A DNA stretch of 7,010 nucleotides, taken from Candidatus Competibacteraceae bacterium (lineage in GTDB: Bacteria > Pseudomonadota > Gammaproteobacteria > Competibacterales > Competibacteraceae). This document shows positions 1 through 6,685 of the stretch, piece after piece; the stretch's first letter is position 1, and the number at the start of each line of letters is the position of its first letter. The stretch lies in assembly GCA_020445045.1 (NCBI GenBank), contig JAGRHI010000131.1, positions 1-7,010 of the forward strand, written 5' to 3'. The notes below the pieces were generated by a model. That model saw only the letters and a list, made by a program, of their open reading frames with translations. It did not search any database and was not told where the DNA came from. Position numbers and translations under genes: made by a program.

Positions 1-1147
1 TCGGCGCGATGTCGAGCGGGGTCAAGCTCAACGTAAAGCCACGCCCTCGGGTCTCGAACCAGCGCACCTTATCGGGGTTGCTTTCCTCGCCGGTCAGCGC
101 CGCCAACCGCAGCGCCAGATCCTCGCCGCGCCGCTGGCAATTCTCCAGACCCTTGCCGCGTGGCGCGCCTTCCTTCAGCGCCTCGCGCAAGCGATCCAGC
201 GTCTCGTGTAATTGCCCGATCGCCTCCATCACCGCCGGCAATCCGGCCACCTCCCGCCACAGCGCGCGACGCTCCGCCGTTCCCAATGCCTGCCGCAGCG
301 TCAGGATCGCCGGCTCCAGCGCCTCGGCCCGCCGACGCAAATCGGCGAAGTCCGCCGCGTCCCTTGCCTGTTCCACCACGGTATCCCGGCCCAGCTCGCT
401 CAACTGCCGGCCGCTCAAGGACCGGCCGAGAAAGTGGGTGGCGATTTCGGGTAACTGATGCGCCTCGTCGAGGATGAACGCTCCCGCCCCCGGCAGCAGT
501 TCGGCGAATCCGGTTTCCTTGATCGCCATGTCGGCGCAGAACAGGTGATGATTGATCACCAGCACGTCCGCCGCCAGCGCCTCGCGCCGCGCCTTGGCCA
601 GAAAGCAGTCGGCCAGTTGCGGGCAATCCTGTCCCAGACAGTTGTCCACGGTGGAGGTCACCCGCGGCCAGATCAGGGACATTTCCGGCACGTCGGGGAT
701 TTCGGCGATGTCGCCGCGACGGGTACGCCCCGCCCAGGCGCGGATGCGGCGCAGCTCGGCCGCCTGCTCGCGCGTGCTCAGCCGCCCGGCCTGCTCGGTC
801 GCTTGCAGGCGATACCGGCAGAGATAGTTGCCGCGACCCTTCAGCAACGCCGTCCGCACCGGCGCCTTCAACGCCTGGCGGACCACCGGCAGGTCCTGGT
901 GGTAAAGTTGGTCTTGCAGGTGACGGGTACCGGTGGAAATGATGACCCGCGCCCCGGACAACAGCGCCGGAATCAAATAAGCGTAGGTTTTACCGGTGCC
1001 GGTGCCGGCCTCGACCACCAAGGTATCGCCCTCCTCCAGCGCGGCGACCACCGCCTCGGCCATCTGCTGCTGCGGCAGGCGCGGCGCGAACCCCGACACC
1101 TGTCGGGCCAGTGGCCCGTTCGGACCCAGCAGTTCGGCCGCATCCAC
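1..1147 (-). CDS. yoaA: YoaA/DinG-family ATP-dependent iron-sulfur DNA helicase (3' end outside window)
   Basis: Superfamily 2 helicase of the XPD/DinG group, expected to unwind DNA 5' to 3' using ATP. E. coli YoaA acts in repair of stalled forks with the polymerase subunit HolC. The first 382 codons are visible. Walker A is EAGTGTGKT at residues 46-54, followed by motif Ia STGTRHLQDQL. Four cysteines (110, 170, 175, 181) have the C-x4-C-x5-C spacing of the DinG [4Fe-4S] cluster. The Walker B box is DEAH at 227-230, and VRWFETRGRGF near the left edge resembles YoaA rather than DinG. The frame is open throughout. I chose the GTG at 1147 because GGAGAGG lies 5 nt upstream and because the protein then begins, like E. 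coli YoaA, about 15 residues before the conserved GFxPRxPQxQM stretch. An in-frame TTG at 1165 is possible but lacks a good ribosome site. The gene follows the TPR lipoprotein gene by 25 nt and is probably co-transcribed. The C-terminal helicase motifs are off the window. Confidence 0.93.
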   Translation of the reverse strand, partial: MDAAELLGPNGPLARQVSGFAPRLPQQQMAEAVVAALEEGDTLVVEAGTGTGKTYAYLIPALLSGARVIISTGTRHLQDQLYHQDLPVVRQALKAPVRTALLKGRGNYLCRYRLQATEQAGRLSTREQAAELRRIRAWAGRTRRGDIAEIPDVPEMSLIWPRVTSTVDNCLGQDCPQLADCFLAKARREALAADVLVINHHLFCADMAIKETGFAELLPGAGAFILDEAHQLPEIATHFLGRSLSGRQLSELGRDTVVEQARDAADFADLRRRAEALEPAILTLRQALGTAERRALWREVAGLPAVMEAIGQLHETLDRLREALKEGAPRGKGLENCQRRGEDLALRLAALTGEESNPDKVRWFETRGRGFTLSLTPLDIAP

Positions 1148-1152
1148 GACAG

Positions 1153-1159
1153 CCTCTCC
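1153..1159 (-). promoter_or_regulatory. Shine-Dalgarno site of the yoaA-like gene
   Basis: GGAGAGG on the minus strand, 5 nt before the GTG at 1147 and inside the 25-nt gap after the lipoprotein stop codon. It decides the start of the helicase in favour of the GTG over the upstream TTG. Confidence 0.7.
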
Positions 1160-1172
1160 GTGCAAGCGGGCT

Positions 1173-2213
1173 TCAGCGCAACTGTGCCGCCCGCGCTTCG
1201 GCCTCCTCGGCGCCGGCGGTGTTACCGGACGCCCTACGGGCGACGGCCATCAACTTCCAGTTGCGGGCTTGCAGCGCCCGGTTACCACTGGCCAGGTTGT
1301 TGGATTTGCTCGCCAGCGACTCGGCCTGCTGGTATTGCCTCTGATGCAGGCGAATTTGGGCGAGATCGTGCCAGATCCCGGCGTTGCGGGGCTCGATGCG
1401 CAAGGCCCGTTCCAGCGCGGCGCCGGCCTTGTCCAACTGGTTGCTTCGGACATACTTGTCGGCGCTGTCCAGCAGCGCGACCACCGCCTGATTGCCCTCG
1501 CGGGTAATTTCGGCCGGGGGCAGGTCCGCTGGCGGCGCCGGGCGGGCGGGCACGGGCCTGGCCTGAGCCGGAGCGGCCGGCGGCGCCACCATGGCGACCG
1601 TCGATTCCGCGGCGGGCGGTGACGGTACCGGTGCCGGCGGCCGTGCCGGGGTTGCCGGTGGCGTCCGTGGCACGACCGGCTGCGGTTCGGGCAACAGACC
1701 CGCTGACGGCGCCGTCTCGTAAAGATCCTCCGTATCCTGTTGGGAGGACGGATAGACCGGTTCCGGCAGCGGGGCCGCTCCTCTGCTGTAGTCATCGGTT
1801 CGCGGCGTGGGATAGGCCGGGTATGCCGGGGAGGACATGGCCGCGCCCGACGGATGGGTTGATTGAGTATCGTAGCCGCCGCTCGACTCGCGCGCATGGG
1901 GCTGGGCCGGTACGCTACCGTAGTAGACGTTCGGGTTGGCCGGCGCGGTGGCATACGGCTCCGGTGCCACCGGGTAGGGCGCCGCAGGATAGCCGGAGGA
2001 GTACTCTCGCGGCAGCAGCGGATCCTGTTCGAGCGTCCGTCCCGCGGCCGCTGGGGGCACCGGCCGTGGCTGGGCATAGGTCTGTGGCGGGCGCGCGCTA
2101 CGATTCACCACCGGTGCCCTGTACGGTTGTTGCGAGTACGGCGGCGGCGCGCAGCCGGCAACCCCCAACGCCAGCACCAGTATCCCAAGATGAGATTGAA
2201 GCCATTTATTCAT
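1173..2213 (-). CDS. lpoP: Proline-rich TPR outer-membrane lipoprotein, probable PBP1b activator LpoP
   Basis: 346 residues. The N-terminus is a lipoprotein signal peptide: MNK, a hydrophobic stretch at 8-19, and a lipobox VAGC with Cys21. Ala22 (not Asp) after the cysteine predicts outer-membrane sorting. Residues 22 to about 235 are low-complexity, rich in Pro, Ala, Tyr and Ser, and almost certainly disordered. Residues 241-346 are helical repeats: two TPR units at about 244-277 and 278-311, and a degenerate third to 345. In Pseudomonas aeruginosa the TPR lipoprotein LpoP is encoded next to PBP1b and activates it. Here the gene lies directly downstream of mrcB on the same strand, so that role is inferred from architecture and position. 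The ATG at 2213 is chosen because GGGGA precedes it by 6 nt and because it puts the signal peptide at the N-terminus. An ATG at 2273 would add 20 polar residues before the signal. The alternative is a TPR lipoprotein of unrelated function. Confidence 0.78.
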   Translation of the reverse strand: MNKWLQSHLGILVLALGVAGCAPPPYSQQPYRAPVVNRSARPPQTYAQPRPVPPAAAGRTLEQDPLLPREYSSGYPAAPYPVAPEPYATAPANPNVYYGSVPAQPHARESSGGYDTQSTHPSGAAMSSPAYPAYPTPRTDDYSRGAAPLPEPVYPSSQQDTEDLYETAPSAGLLPEPQPVVPRTPPATPARPPAPVPSPPAAESTVAMVAPPAAPAQARPVPARPAPPADLPPAEITREGNQAVVALLDSADKYVRSNQLDKAGAALERALRIEPRNAGIWHDLAQIRLHQRQYQQAESLASKSNNLASGNRALQARNWKLMAVARRASGNTAGAEEAEARAAQLR

Positions 2214-2373
2214 CGATTTTCCCCGCAGGTCCGGCGATCCCGATCGGCATCCCCGCCCTTCAATTGAATCCATCGTTGCCTTAACTTTAACCGTTCGTCA
2301 TCCTCACCGCCATGCGCGACCGACACGACATCGGCGGGCACGGGCCGGCTGACCGGCCGGCCACGGCGATGGT
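2214..2373 (-). other. mrcB-lpoP intergenic region with a GC hairpin and an AT palindrome
   Basis: 160 nt without a supported gene. Just after the mrcB stop lies a perfect 6-bp stem with a 4-nt loop (GGCCGG-CTGA-CCGGCC, 2343-2358). No T-run follows it on the minus strand, so it is not a standard intrinsic terminator. Nearer lpoP there is an A/T-rich patch around 2279-2295 and a 10-bp palindrome TTCAATTGAA at 2259-2268, about 45 nt before the lpoP start. That could mark a separate promoter or operator for lpoP, but I see no convincing -35/-10 pair. Whether lpoP is read from the mrcB promoter, its own, or both cannot be settled from the sequence. Confidence 0.4.
2220..2224 (-). promoter_or_regulatory. 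Shine-Dalgarno site of the TPR lipoprotein gene
   Basis: GGGGA on the minus strand, 6 nt before the ATG at 2213. It supports that ATG over the upstream one at 2273, which would place charged residues ahead of the lipoprotein signal peptide. Confidence 0.6.
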
Positions 2374-4884
2374 TCATTCCATCAGCCGCCGGAAGAAATC
2401 GCTCATCCCGCCCGCGTCCGCATCCCCGGACGCGGGGGCCGCGCGGGGCCTGGAGCGCTGGGCGGTGGACGAACCGCCGCAGGAGGCCGATCCGCGTGGC
2501 CCGGAACCCGTTAAAAATGGCACCGGCTGGCCACCCCGGCAACCCTGACCGACTTGCAAGCCGCTGTGTGGATTCACCCGGATGTCCTTGACCCCCGCCG
2601 GTAGTGGCGGGTCCAGCGGCTCTAGATTCAAGCCCGCCATCAAATCCATCCAAACCCGCAACGCGCCGCTGGAGCCGCTCAAGCCGGTGGGTTTGTTGTC
2701 ATCGCGCCCCAACCAAACCACCGTCAGGCGATTACCGCTGAAACCGGCGAACCAGCTATCGCGATAATCATCGGTGGTGCCGGTCTTGCCGGCGATGTTC
2801 AGATCCGGCGATAGCTTGCTCTTCATGGCGCTGGCGGTGCCCGCCTTGACCACTTGCTGCATGGCGTTGATCACCAGATAGACCGGCCCCGGCTCAACCA
2901 CCTTCTCCACCTCCAACGTGTAGTGCCGCAACGATTTGCCGGTGGTGTCGGTCACTTCGCGGATGGCGCGCAACGGCATGCGGAACCCATTGCCGGCGAT
3001 GGACGCATAAACCTGCGCGATTTCAAAAGGCGACGCGTCCAGCGCGCCCAGTAGCAAGGAGGGATAGGGCTTGAGATCGCGCTCCAACCCCAATCGCTGG
3101 AACATTTTCACCACGTTGATGACATCCATGTCCAAACCGACCCGGACCACCGGAATGTTATAGGAACGAGCCAGCGCATCCCTCAGGGTGACCCGACCAT
3201 GGTAACGCTTGTCATAATTGGCCGGGGTCCAGCGCCGGCCACCCGAAGTGTAAATCAGAGGGCTATCGTTCAACAGCGTCATCAGGGTATAACGCTCGGG
3301 CTGCTCCAGCGCGGTCAGATACACCACCGGCTTGACCAGTGAGCCCGCTGGCCGCTTGGCGTCGAATGCCCGGTTGAAGCCGACCCGCTTCGGCTCGCGG
3401 TCCCCCACCATCGCCAATACCTCGCCAGTCTGGGTATCGGTCACGACGGCGGCGCCCTGCAGCGGCCGGGCCTTGCGCTGGCTTTTTTCCAGCACCGGTA
3501 ATTTGCTGGCCAGGGTATCCTCCGCCACGGCCTGCACCCGCGGATCGAGCGTGGTAAACACCCGCAACCCTTCCGTCACCAAGTCCTCGGCGTTGTAGTA
3601 CTGCCGCAGTTGCCGCCGCACCAGTTCCAGAAAAGCCGGATAAGCGGTGATGCCGCTGGCCACCTTGGCCGTCACATCCAGCGGCATGTTCTTGGCGACG
3701 GCGGCATCCTCGGCGCTGATCAGGTTCTGTTCGATCATGACATCCAACACCAGGGCACGGCGTTCCTTGGCACGATCCGGATGGCGGCGCGGGTCGTAGT
3801 ACGAAGGCCCCTTGATCAAGCCCACCAGCAGGGCGATCTGATGCAGGTCCAGATCCTCCATCGGCTCGCCGAAATAGAATTGGCTGGCGAGCCCGAAACC
3901 ATGGATCGCCCGACTACCATCCTGCCCCAGATAGATGGCGTTGCCGTAGGCTTCGAGGATGTCGTCCTTGCCGTAGCGCGCGTCGATCAAAATGGCCATG
4001 AGGATTTCGTTGATCTTGCGCGTGAAGGTCCGTTCGTTGCTCAGAAATAGATTCTTGACCAACTGTTGGGTCAGGGTGCTGCCACCCTGCACCGTTCGCC
4101 CGGCGCGCAGATTGGCCACCATGGCGCGAAAAATGCCCTTGGGATTGATGCCGGAGTGCTCGAAAAACGAGCGATCCTCGACCGCCAACAGGGTATCCAC
4201 CAGGGCTGGCGGCAAATCCTTGCCCTTGAGCAGGATGCGATCTTCATAGTGCGTGGGGTAGATGCCGGCGATCTCCGGTGGGTCCAAGCGCAACAGGCCC
4301 GGTGTTTCCTGCCCGTCCAGACTGGCCAGTTCGACCAGAATGTTGCCGGCGAACACCAAACGGATGTGGCGCGACGGCTCCGTGCCGTCCCAGAACGCGA
4401 ACTCGCGGGTCATGACCTCAAACGTTTCCCCCCGTCGGGCAAAGCTGCCCACACGGTCCGGCGACACACCGCCGCCCGGTGGCGGCGCGCAGCTTGCCGG
4501 CGGTGGAGACTTCGACCTGCGGCGCAGCGGGCGTTTGCCACTCGGGGCCGGCGGCGGCGCTTCCGGGCAATTCACATCGCGGTAATTCAGTAGCTTGAGT
4601 TCCTGGGCAAAAGCATCGGCACTGAGCGACATGGTTTCGAACAATTCCAAAGGCCGGGCGAAAACCTTGGCGGGCGTGGCCCAGCGTTTCTGGTCGAATT
4701 CGGCGCGGATGACCGCATCCAGATACAGCATGTACAGGCTTATCCCAAGCACGCCCAGCAGCAGGCCGCCCAGCAATAGCGAAAAAAATAGCGACGACAA
4801 GGAGCGCAGTATGTTCGGGCCAGCTCTGCCGGGCCGCCGTCCAGTCTTCGTTTTGGGTGTACGAGAAGGTTTGCCTTTAGCCAT
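2374..4884 (-). CDS. mrcB: Penicillin-binding protein 1b, bifunctional peptidoglycan glycosyltransferase/transpeptidase
   Basis: 836-residue class A PBP that polymerises lipid II and crosslinks the stem peptides in the periplasm. Order of parts: a basic cytoplasmic tail (1-25), one membrane helix (about 28-54), and a UB2H regulatory domain (about 78-200). The GT51 glycosyltransferase follows, with catalytic Glu236 in AVEDRSFFEH, the GGSTLTQQLVKN motif at 267-278 and Glu293. The transpeptidase has Ser515 in SLVK, the SYN box at 574-576 and KTGTT at 700-704. The UB2H carries an insert of about 39 residues (105-143) rich in Pro and Arg with Cys106 and Cys132, absent from E. coli PBP1b as I recall it. 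The only other cysteines, 782 and 802, match the C-terminal pair of the E. coli protein. The tail after 780 is Gly/Ser-rich and low-complexity. All catalytic residues are present, so it should be active. The ATG at 4884 gives the expected cytoplasmic tail, but its ribosome site is weak. The probable activator gene lies downstream. Confidence 0.97.
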   Translation of the reverse strand: MAKGKPSRTPKTKTGRRPGRAGPNILRSLSSLFFSLLLGGLLLGVLGISLYMLYLDAVIRAEFDQKRWATPAKVFARPLELFETMSLSADAFAQELKLLNYRDVNCPEAPPPAPSGKRPLRRRSKSPPPASCAPPPGGGVSPDRVGSFARRGETFEVMTREFAFWDGTEPSRHIRLVFAGNILVELASLDGQETPGLLRLDPPEIAGIYPTHYEDRILLKGKDLPPALVDTLLAVEDRSFFEHSGINPKGIFRAMVANLRAGRTVQGGSTLTQQLVKNLFLSNERTFTRKINEILMAILIDARYGKDDILEAYGNAIYLGQDGSRAIHGFGLASQFYFGEPMEDLDLHQIALLVGLIKGPSYYDPRRHPDRAKERRALVLDVMIEQNLISAEDAAVAKNMPLDVTAKVASGITAYPAFLELVRRQLRQYYNAEDLVTEGLRVFTTLDPRVQAVAEDTLASKLPVLEKSQRKARPLQGAAVVTDTQTGEVLAMVGDREPKRVGFNRAFDAKRPAGSLVKPVVYLTALEQPERYTLMTLLNDSPLIYTSGGRRWTPANYDKRYHGRVTLRDALARSYNIPVVRVGLDMDVINVVKMFQRLGLERDLKPYPSLLLGALDASPFEIAQVYASIAGNGFRMPLRAIREVTDTTGKSLRHYTLEVEKVVEPGPVYLVINAMQQVVKAGTASAMKSKLSPDLNIAGKTGTTDDYRDSWFAGFSGNRLTVVWLGRDDNKPTGLSGSSGALRVWMDLMAGLNLEPLDPPLPAGVKDIRVNPHSGLQVGQGCRGGQPVPFLTGSGPRGSASCGGSSTAQRSRPRAAPASGDADAGGMSDFFRRLME

Positions 4885-4923
4885 GCCTGTTCCAGTTCGG
4901 ACGCGCCGCGCCTTTCAAGCCAC

Positions 4924-4954
4924 TTGGCGCGATGTGGTATTTCTGCCTTATCCT
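4924..4954 (+). promoter_or_regulatory. Candidate sigma-70 promoter of the fused kinase gene
   Basis: A TTGGCG -35-like box and a TATCCT -10-like box, 19 nt apart. The pair lies 33 nt upstream of the GTG start, in the only non-coding stretch available to this gene. Both boxes deviate from consensus and the spacer is long, so this is a weak call. Confidence 0.3.
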
Positions 4955-4975
4955 ACGGCCTCATGTTTCCGCTTC

Positions 4976-4979
4976 GGAG
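4976..4979 (+). promoter_or_regulatory. Shine-Dalgarno site of the fused kinase gene
   Basis: GGAG, 8 nt before the GTG at 4988. It supports that GTG as the start, rather than upstream in-frame ATGs, which lie within the antisense strand of mrcB or just past its start codon. Confidence 0.55.
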
Positions 4980-4987
4980 TCCGGCGC

Positions 4988-6568
4988 GTGCAACCCGCCA
5001 ACGAAATCATCGGCCAGACCGCCCTGATCGCGGCGCTCCTGCAACCGGATCGCTACCCGCACCCGGTCACCACCGTCGAGCACTTGCAGACCCATGTTTC
5101 GCATGTCCTGCTGGCCGGGGATTACGCCTACAAGATCAAAAAACCCCTGAATTTGGGATTTCTGGATTTTACCAGTCTGGCTCGCAGGAAATACTATTGT
5201 GAACAGGAACTGCGCCTGAACGGCCGGCTGGCGCCGGATCTCTACCTCGATTGCGTACCGATCGGTGGTAGCGTCAGCCAGCCCGTTCTGGGCGCCACTG
5301 GGGAAGCCATCGAATACGCCGTCCGTATGCGCCGCTTTCCCCAGGAGGCGCTACTCGATCGGGTACTAGCCGCCGGCCGGCTGGAAAACCGGCATATGGA
5401 CGTCCTGGCCCGACAACTGGTCACTTTTCATCACGCCATCGCCACGGCGGCCGATCCCGCCGAGCCGTTCGGCGTTCCAGAACGGGTTCGCGGACCGATG
5501 CTGGACGACTTTACCTACACCCGGCCGCTGCTGACCGATCCCACCGATCTCGACATCCTGGCCGCCGTGGAGCGTTGGACCCTGGCAACGACCGAGCGGC
5601 TGTGGCCGCGACTGGCGGAGCGCAAGGCCGGCGGCTGGATCCGCGAATGCCACGGCGACCTGCATCTCGGCAACCTGGTGCTGACCGACACCGGGCAGGT
5701 CACGATCTTCGACTGCATCGAATTCGACGACGACCTCCGCTGGATCGATGTCATCAACGACCTGGCCTTTCTGCTCATGGATCTACGCTTCCGCGGCGCT
5801 GGCGGTCGTGCCCAGCGGCTGCTCAATACCTATCTGGAATACGGCGGCGACTTCGCGGGAGTGGCGCTGCTGTCTTATTACCAAGTCTACCGAGCCATGG
5901 TGCGCGCCAAGATCAACGCCATCCAAGCCAGCCAGGATGATACTCCAGAGCCGGACCGCGCCGCTGCCCGGGCCCTGTGCCGCGATTATTTGCGGCTGGC
6001 GCTGGCGCTGACCCAGGAACCAACGCCGTTTCTGTTGATCACGCATGGCGTCTCCGGTTCCGGCAAATCGCGTCGGACCGGACAACTGCTGGAAACATTC
6101 CCCGGCGCCATCCGCCTCCGCTCCGATGTGGAACGCAAGCGGCTGTTCGGCCTCGGCCCCCTGGACGACAGCGGCTCCACCCTGGGTGGGGGACTCTACA
6201 CGCCGGACGCCAGCGCTCGCACCTATCGGCGCCTGTACGATCTGGCGGACGGTTTGCTCGCCGCCAGCCATCCGGTATTGGTGGACGCCACCTTCATGAA
6301 GCGGGCACACCGGCAACCCTTCCGCGATCTGGCGGCCCGGCACGGTATCCCGTTCATCCTGCTCGATTGCATCGCCGAGCCTGAAACCTTGCGGGCGCGG
6401 GTCGCGGCCCGGCGGGCGCGCGGCGATGATGCCGCCGAGGCCGATATCGACGTGCTGGAACGGCAGCTCCGCCACGATGAACCGCCGACGATTGACGAAA
6501 ACCCGTTGAAAACCGGTGGTGATACCGACCTGGAGCGGCTGCGCGCGGCGATTGCGGCGGTGATGTAA
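4988..6568 (+). CDS. Two-domain kinase: aminoglycoside-phosphotransferase-like domain fused to a P-loop (AAA/zeta-like) kinase
   Basis: 526 residues, cytoplasmic, with no signal or membrane segment. Residues about 10-315 form an APH/choline-kinase-like domain. It has the conserved N-terminal stretch YAYKIKKPLNLGFLDF (46-61), the catalytic loop CHGDLHLGNL (221-230; Asp224, His226, Asn229) and a metal-binding Asp242 in IFDCIEFDD. Residues about 345-526 form a P-loop kinase-like domain. Its Walker A is GVSGSGKS (354-361), followed by RLRSDVERKRLFG (376-388) and the strand LVDATFMKRAHR (431-442). This arrangement is a known but poorly characterised bacterial family, usually annotated as a bifunctional aminoglycoside phosphotransferase/ATP-binding protein. 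Its substrates are unknown and there is no reason to infer drug resistance. Both catalytic cores look intact. The frame stays open upstream to 4595, but that part is antisense to mrcB. The GTG at 4988 has a GGAG site and gives the start expected for the family. It is transcribed divergently from mrcB. Confidence 0.9.
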   Translation: MQPANEIIGQTALIAALLQPDRYPHPVTTVEHLQTHVSHVLLAGDYAYKIKKPLNLGFLDFTSLARRKYYCEQELRLNGRLAPDLYLDCVPIGGSVSQPVLGATGEAIEYAVRMRRFPQEALLDRVLAAGRLENRHMDVLARQLVTFHHAIATAADPAEPFGVPERVRGPMLDDFTYTRPLLTDPTDLDILAAVERWTLATTERLWPRLAERKAGGWIRECHGDLHLGNLVLTDTGQVTIFDCIEFDDDLRWIDVINDLAFLLMDLRFRGAGGRAQRLLNTYLEYGGDFAGVALLSYYQVYRAMVRAKINAIQASQDDTPEPDRAAARALCRDYLRLALALTQEPTPFLLITHGVSGSGKSRRTGQLLETFPGAIRLRSDVERKRLFGLGPLDDSGSTLGGGLYTPDASARTYRRLYDLADGLLAASHPVLVDATFMKRAHRQPFRDLAARHGIPFILLDCIAEPETLRARVAARRARGDDAAEADIDVLERQLRHDEPPTIDENPLKTGGDTDLERLRAAIAAVM

Positions 6569-6588
6569 TATCGAACCTGGATCGCCAA

Positions 6589-6628
6589 CGCCCGCCCGTG
6601 GGCGGCAACTGGCCGAATCGCCGGCCAG
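6589..6628 (+). terminator. Two adjacent GC-rich stem-loops after the fused kinase gene
   Basis: Beginning 20 nt after the stop codon, CCGCC-CGTG-GGCGG (6592-6605) forms a 5-bp stem. CTGGCCG-AATCGC-CGGCCAG (6609-6628) then forms a perfect 7-bp stem with a 6-nt loop. No T-run follows either, so they do not fit the classic intrinsic terminator. They may slow exonucleases or act with Rho. The rest of the 117-nt gap to the next gene (6569-6685) holds no convincing promoter. Confidence 0.35.
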
Positions 6629-6676
6629 CGGCTTCCGCGAACACCCCCTAATGGAACGCTCTCAACCATCGATGAT

Positions 6677-6681
6677 GGAGG
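6677..6681 (+). promoter_or_regulatory. Shine-Dalgarno site of the adenosine kinase gene
   Basis: GGAGG, only 4 nt before the ATG at 6686. The spacing is tight but the match is strong. Nearby ATGs at 6651, 6671 and 6674 are in other frames or upstream of this site, so 6686 is the start. Confidence 0.65.
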
Positions 6682-6685
6682 CATT

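Larger units (their letters stand above)
4885..4987. promoter_or_regulatory. Divergent regulatory region between mrcB and the fused kinase gene
   Basis: 103 nt between two outward-reading start codons, so it should hold the promoters of both. On the plus strand TTGGCG (4924-4929) and TATCCT (4949-4954), with a 19-nt spacer, form a mediocre sigma-70-like pair. It would give a short leader ending in the kinase ribosome site. On the minus strand I see no clear pair for mrcB. TTGAAA (4914-4919 on the plus strand as TTTCAA) could be a -35 box but lacks a good -10 at the right distance. Confidence 0.45.

Noticed and set aside
69..626. Open minus-strand frame of 185 codons within the helicase gene
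   Set aside because: It is a shifted frame of the helicase gene giving Gly/Ala/Arg-rich low-complexity sequence, an artefact of high GC.
458..1507. Open plus-strand frame of 349 codons
   Set aside because: It is antisense to the helicase and to the end of lpoP. Its product is Arg/Gln/Gly-rich with no recognisable domain, while the minus strand shows Walker A, four cluster cysteines and DEAH in frame.
1250..2077. Open minus-strand frame of 275 codons within the lipoprotein gene
   Set aside because: It is Arg/Pro-rich, out of frame with the lipobox and TPR protein, and has no domain or ribosome site.
2214..2273. Upstream ATG adding 20 residues to the lipoprotein
   Set aside because: It would bury the signal peptide behind charged residues. 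The ATG at 2213 has a ribosome site and a proper lipoprotein N-terminus.
1619..2284. Open plus-strand frame of 221 codons opposite lpoP
   Set aside because: It mirrors the low-complexity linker on the opposite strand. It is compositionally biased and has no recognisable motif.
3925..3948. Altered glycosyltransferase motif YGNAIYLG (residues 313-320) in PBP1b as a sign of inactivation
   Set aside because: The Met-to-Gly and Glu-to-Ala changes relative to E. coli YMNEVYLG fall at positions that vary in the family. The Asn and both catalytic glutamates remain.
4595..4987. N-terminal extension of the fused kinase by 131 codons
   Set aside because: Most of it is antisense to the start of mrcB and it has no family similarity. 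The GTG at 4988 has a GGAG site and fits the family start.
4988..6052. Aminoglycoside resistance gene
   Set aside because: The fold is APH-like, but the fusion family is chromosomal and widespread with no resistance context here: no integron, insertion sequence or other resistance gene.
5783..6475. Open minus-strand frame of 230 codons opposite the kinase
   Set aside because: The plus strand here encodes a clear Walker A and kinase domain. The reverse product has no recognisable domain.
6566..6571. TAATAT as a -10 box for the adenosine kinase gene
   Set aside because: It overlaps the kinase stop codon. No -35-like hexamer lies 16-18 nt upstream, and the leader would be over 100 nt and contain both stem-loops.
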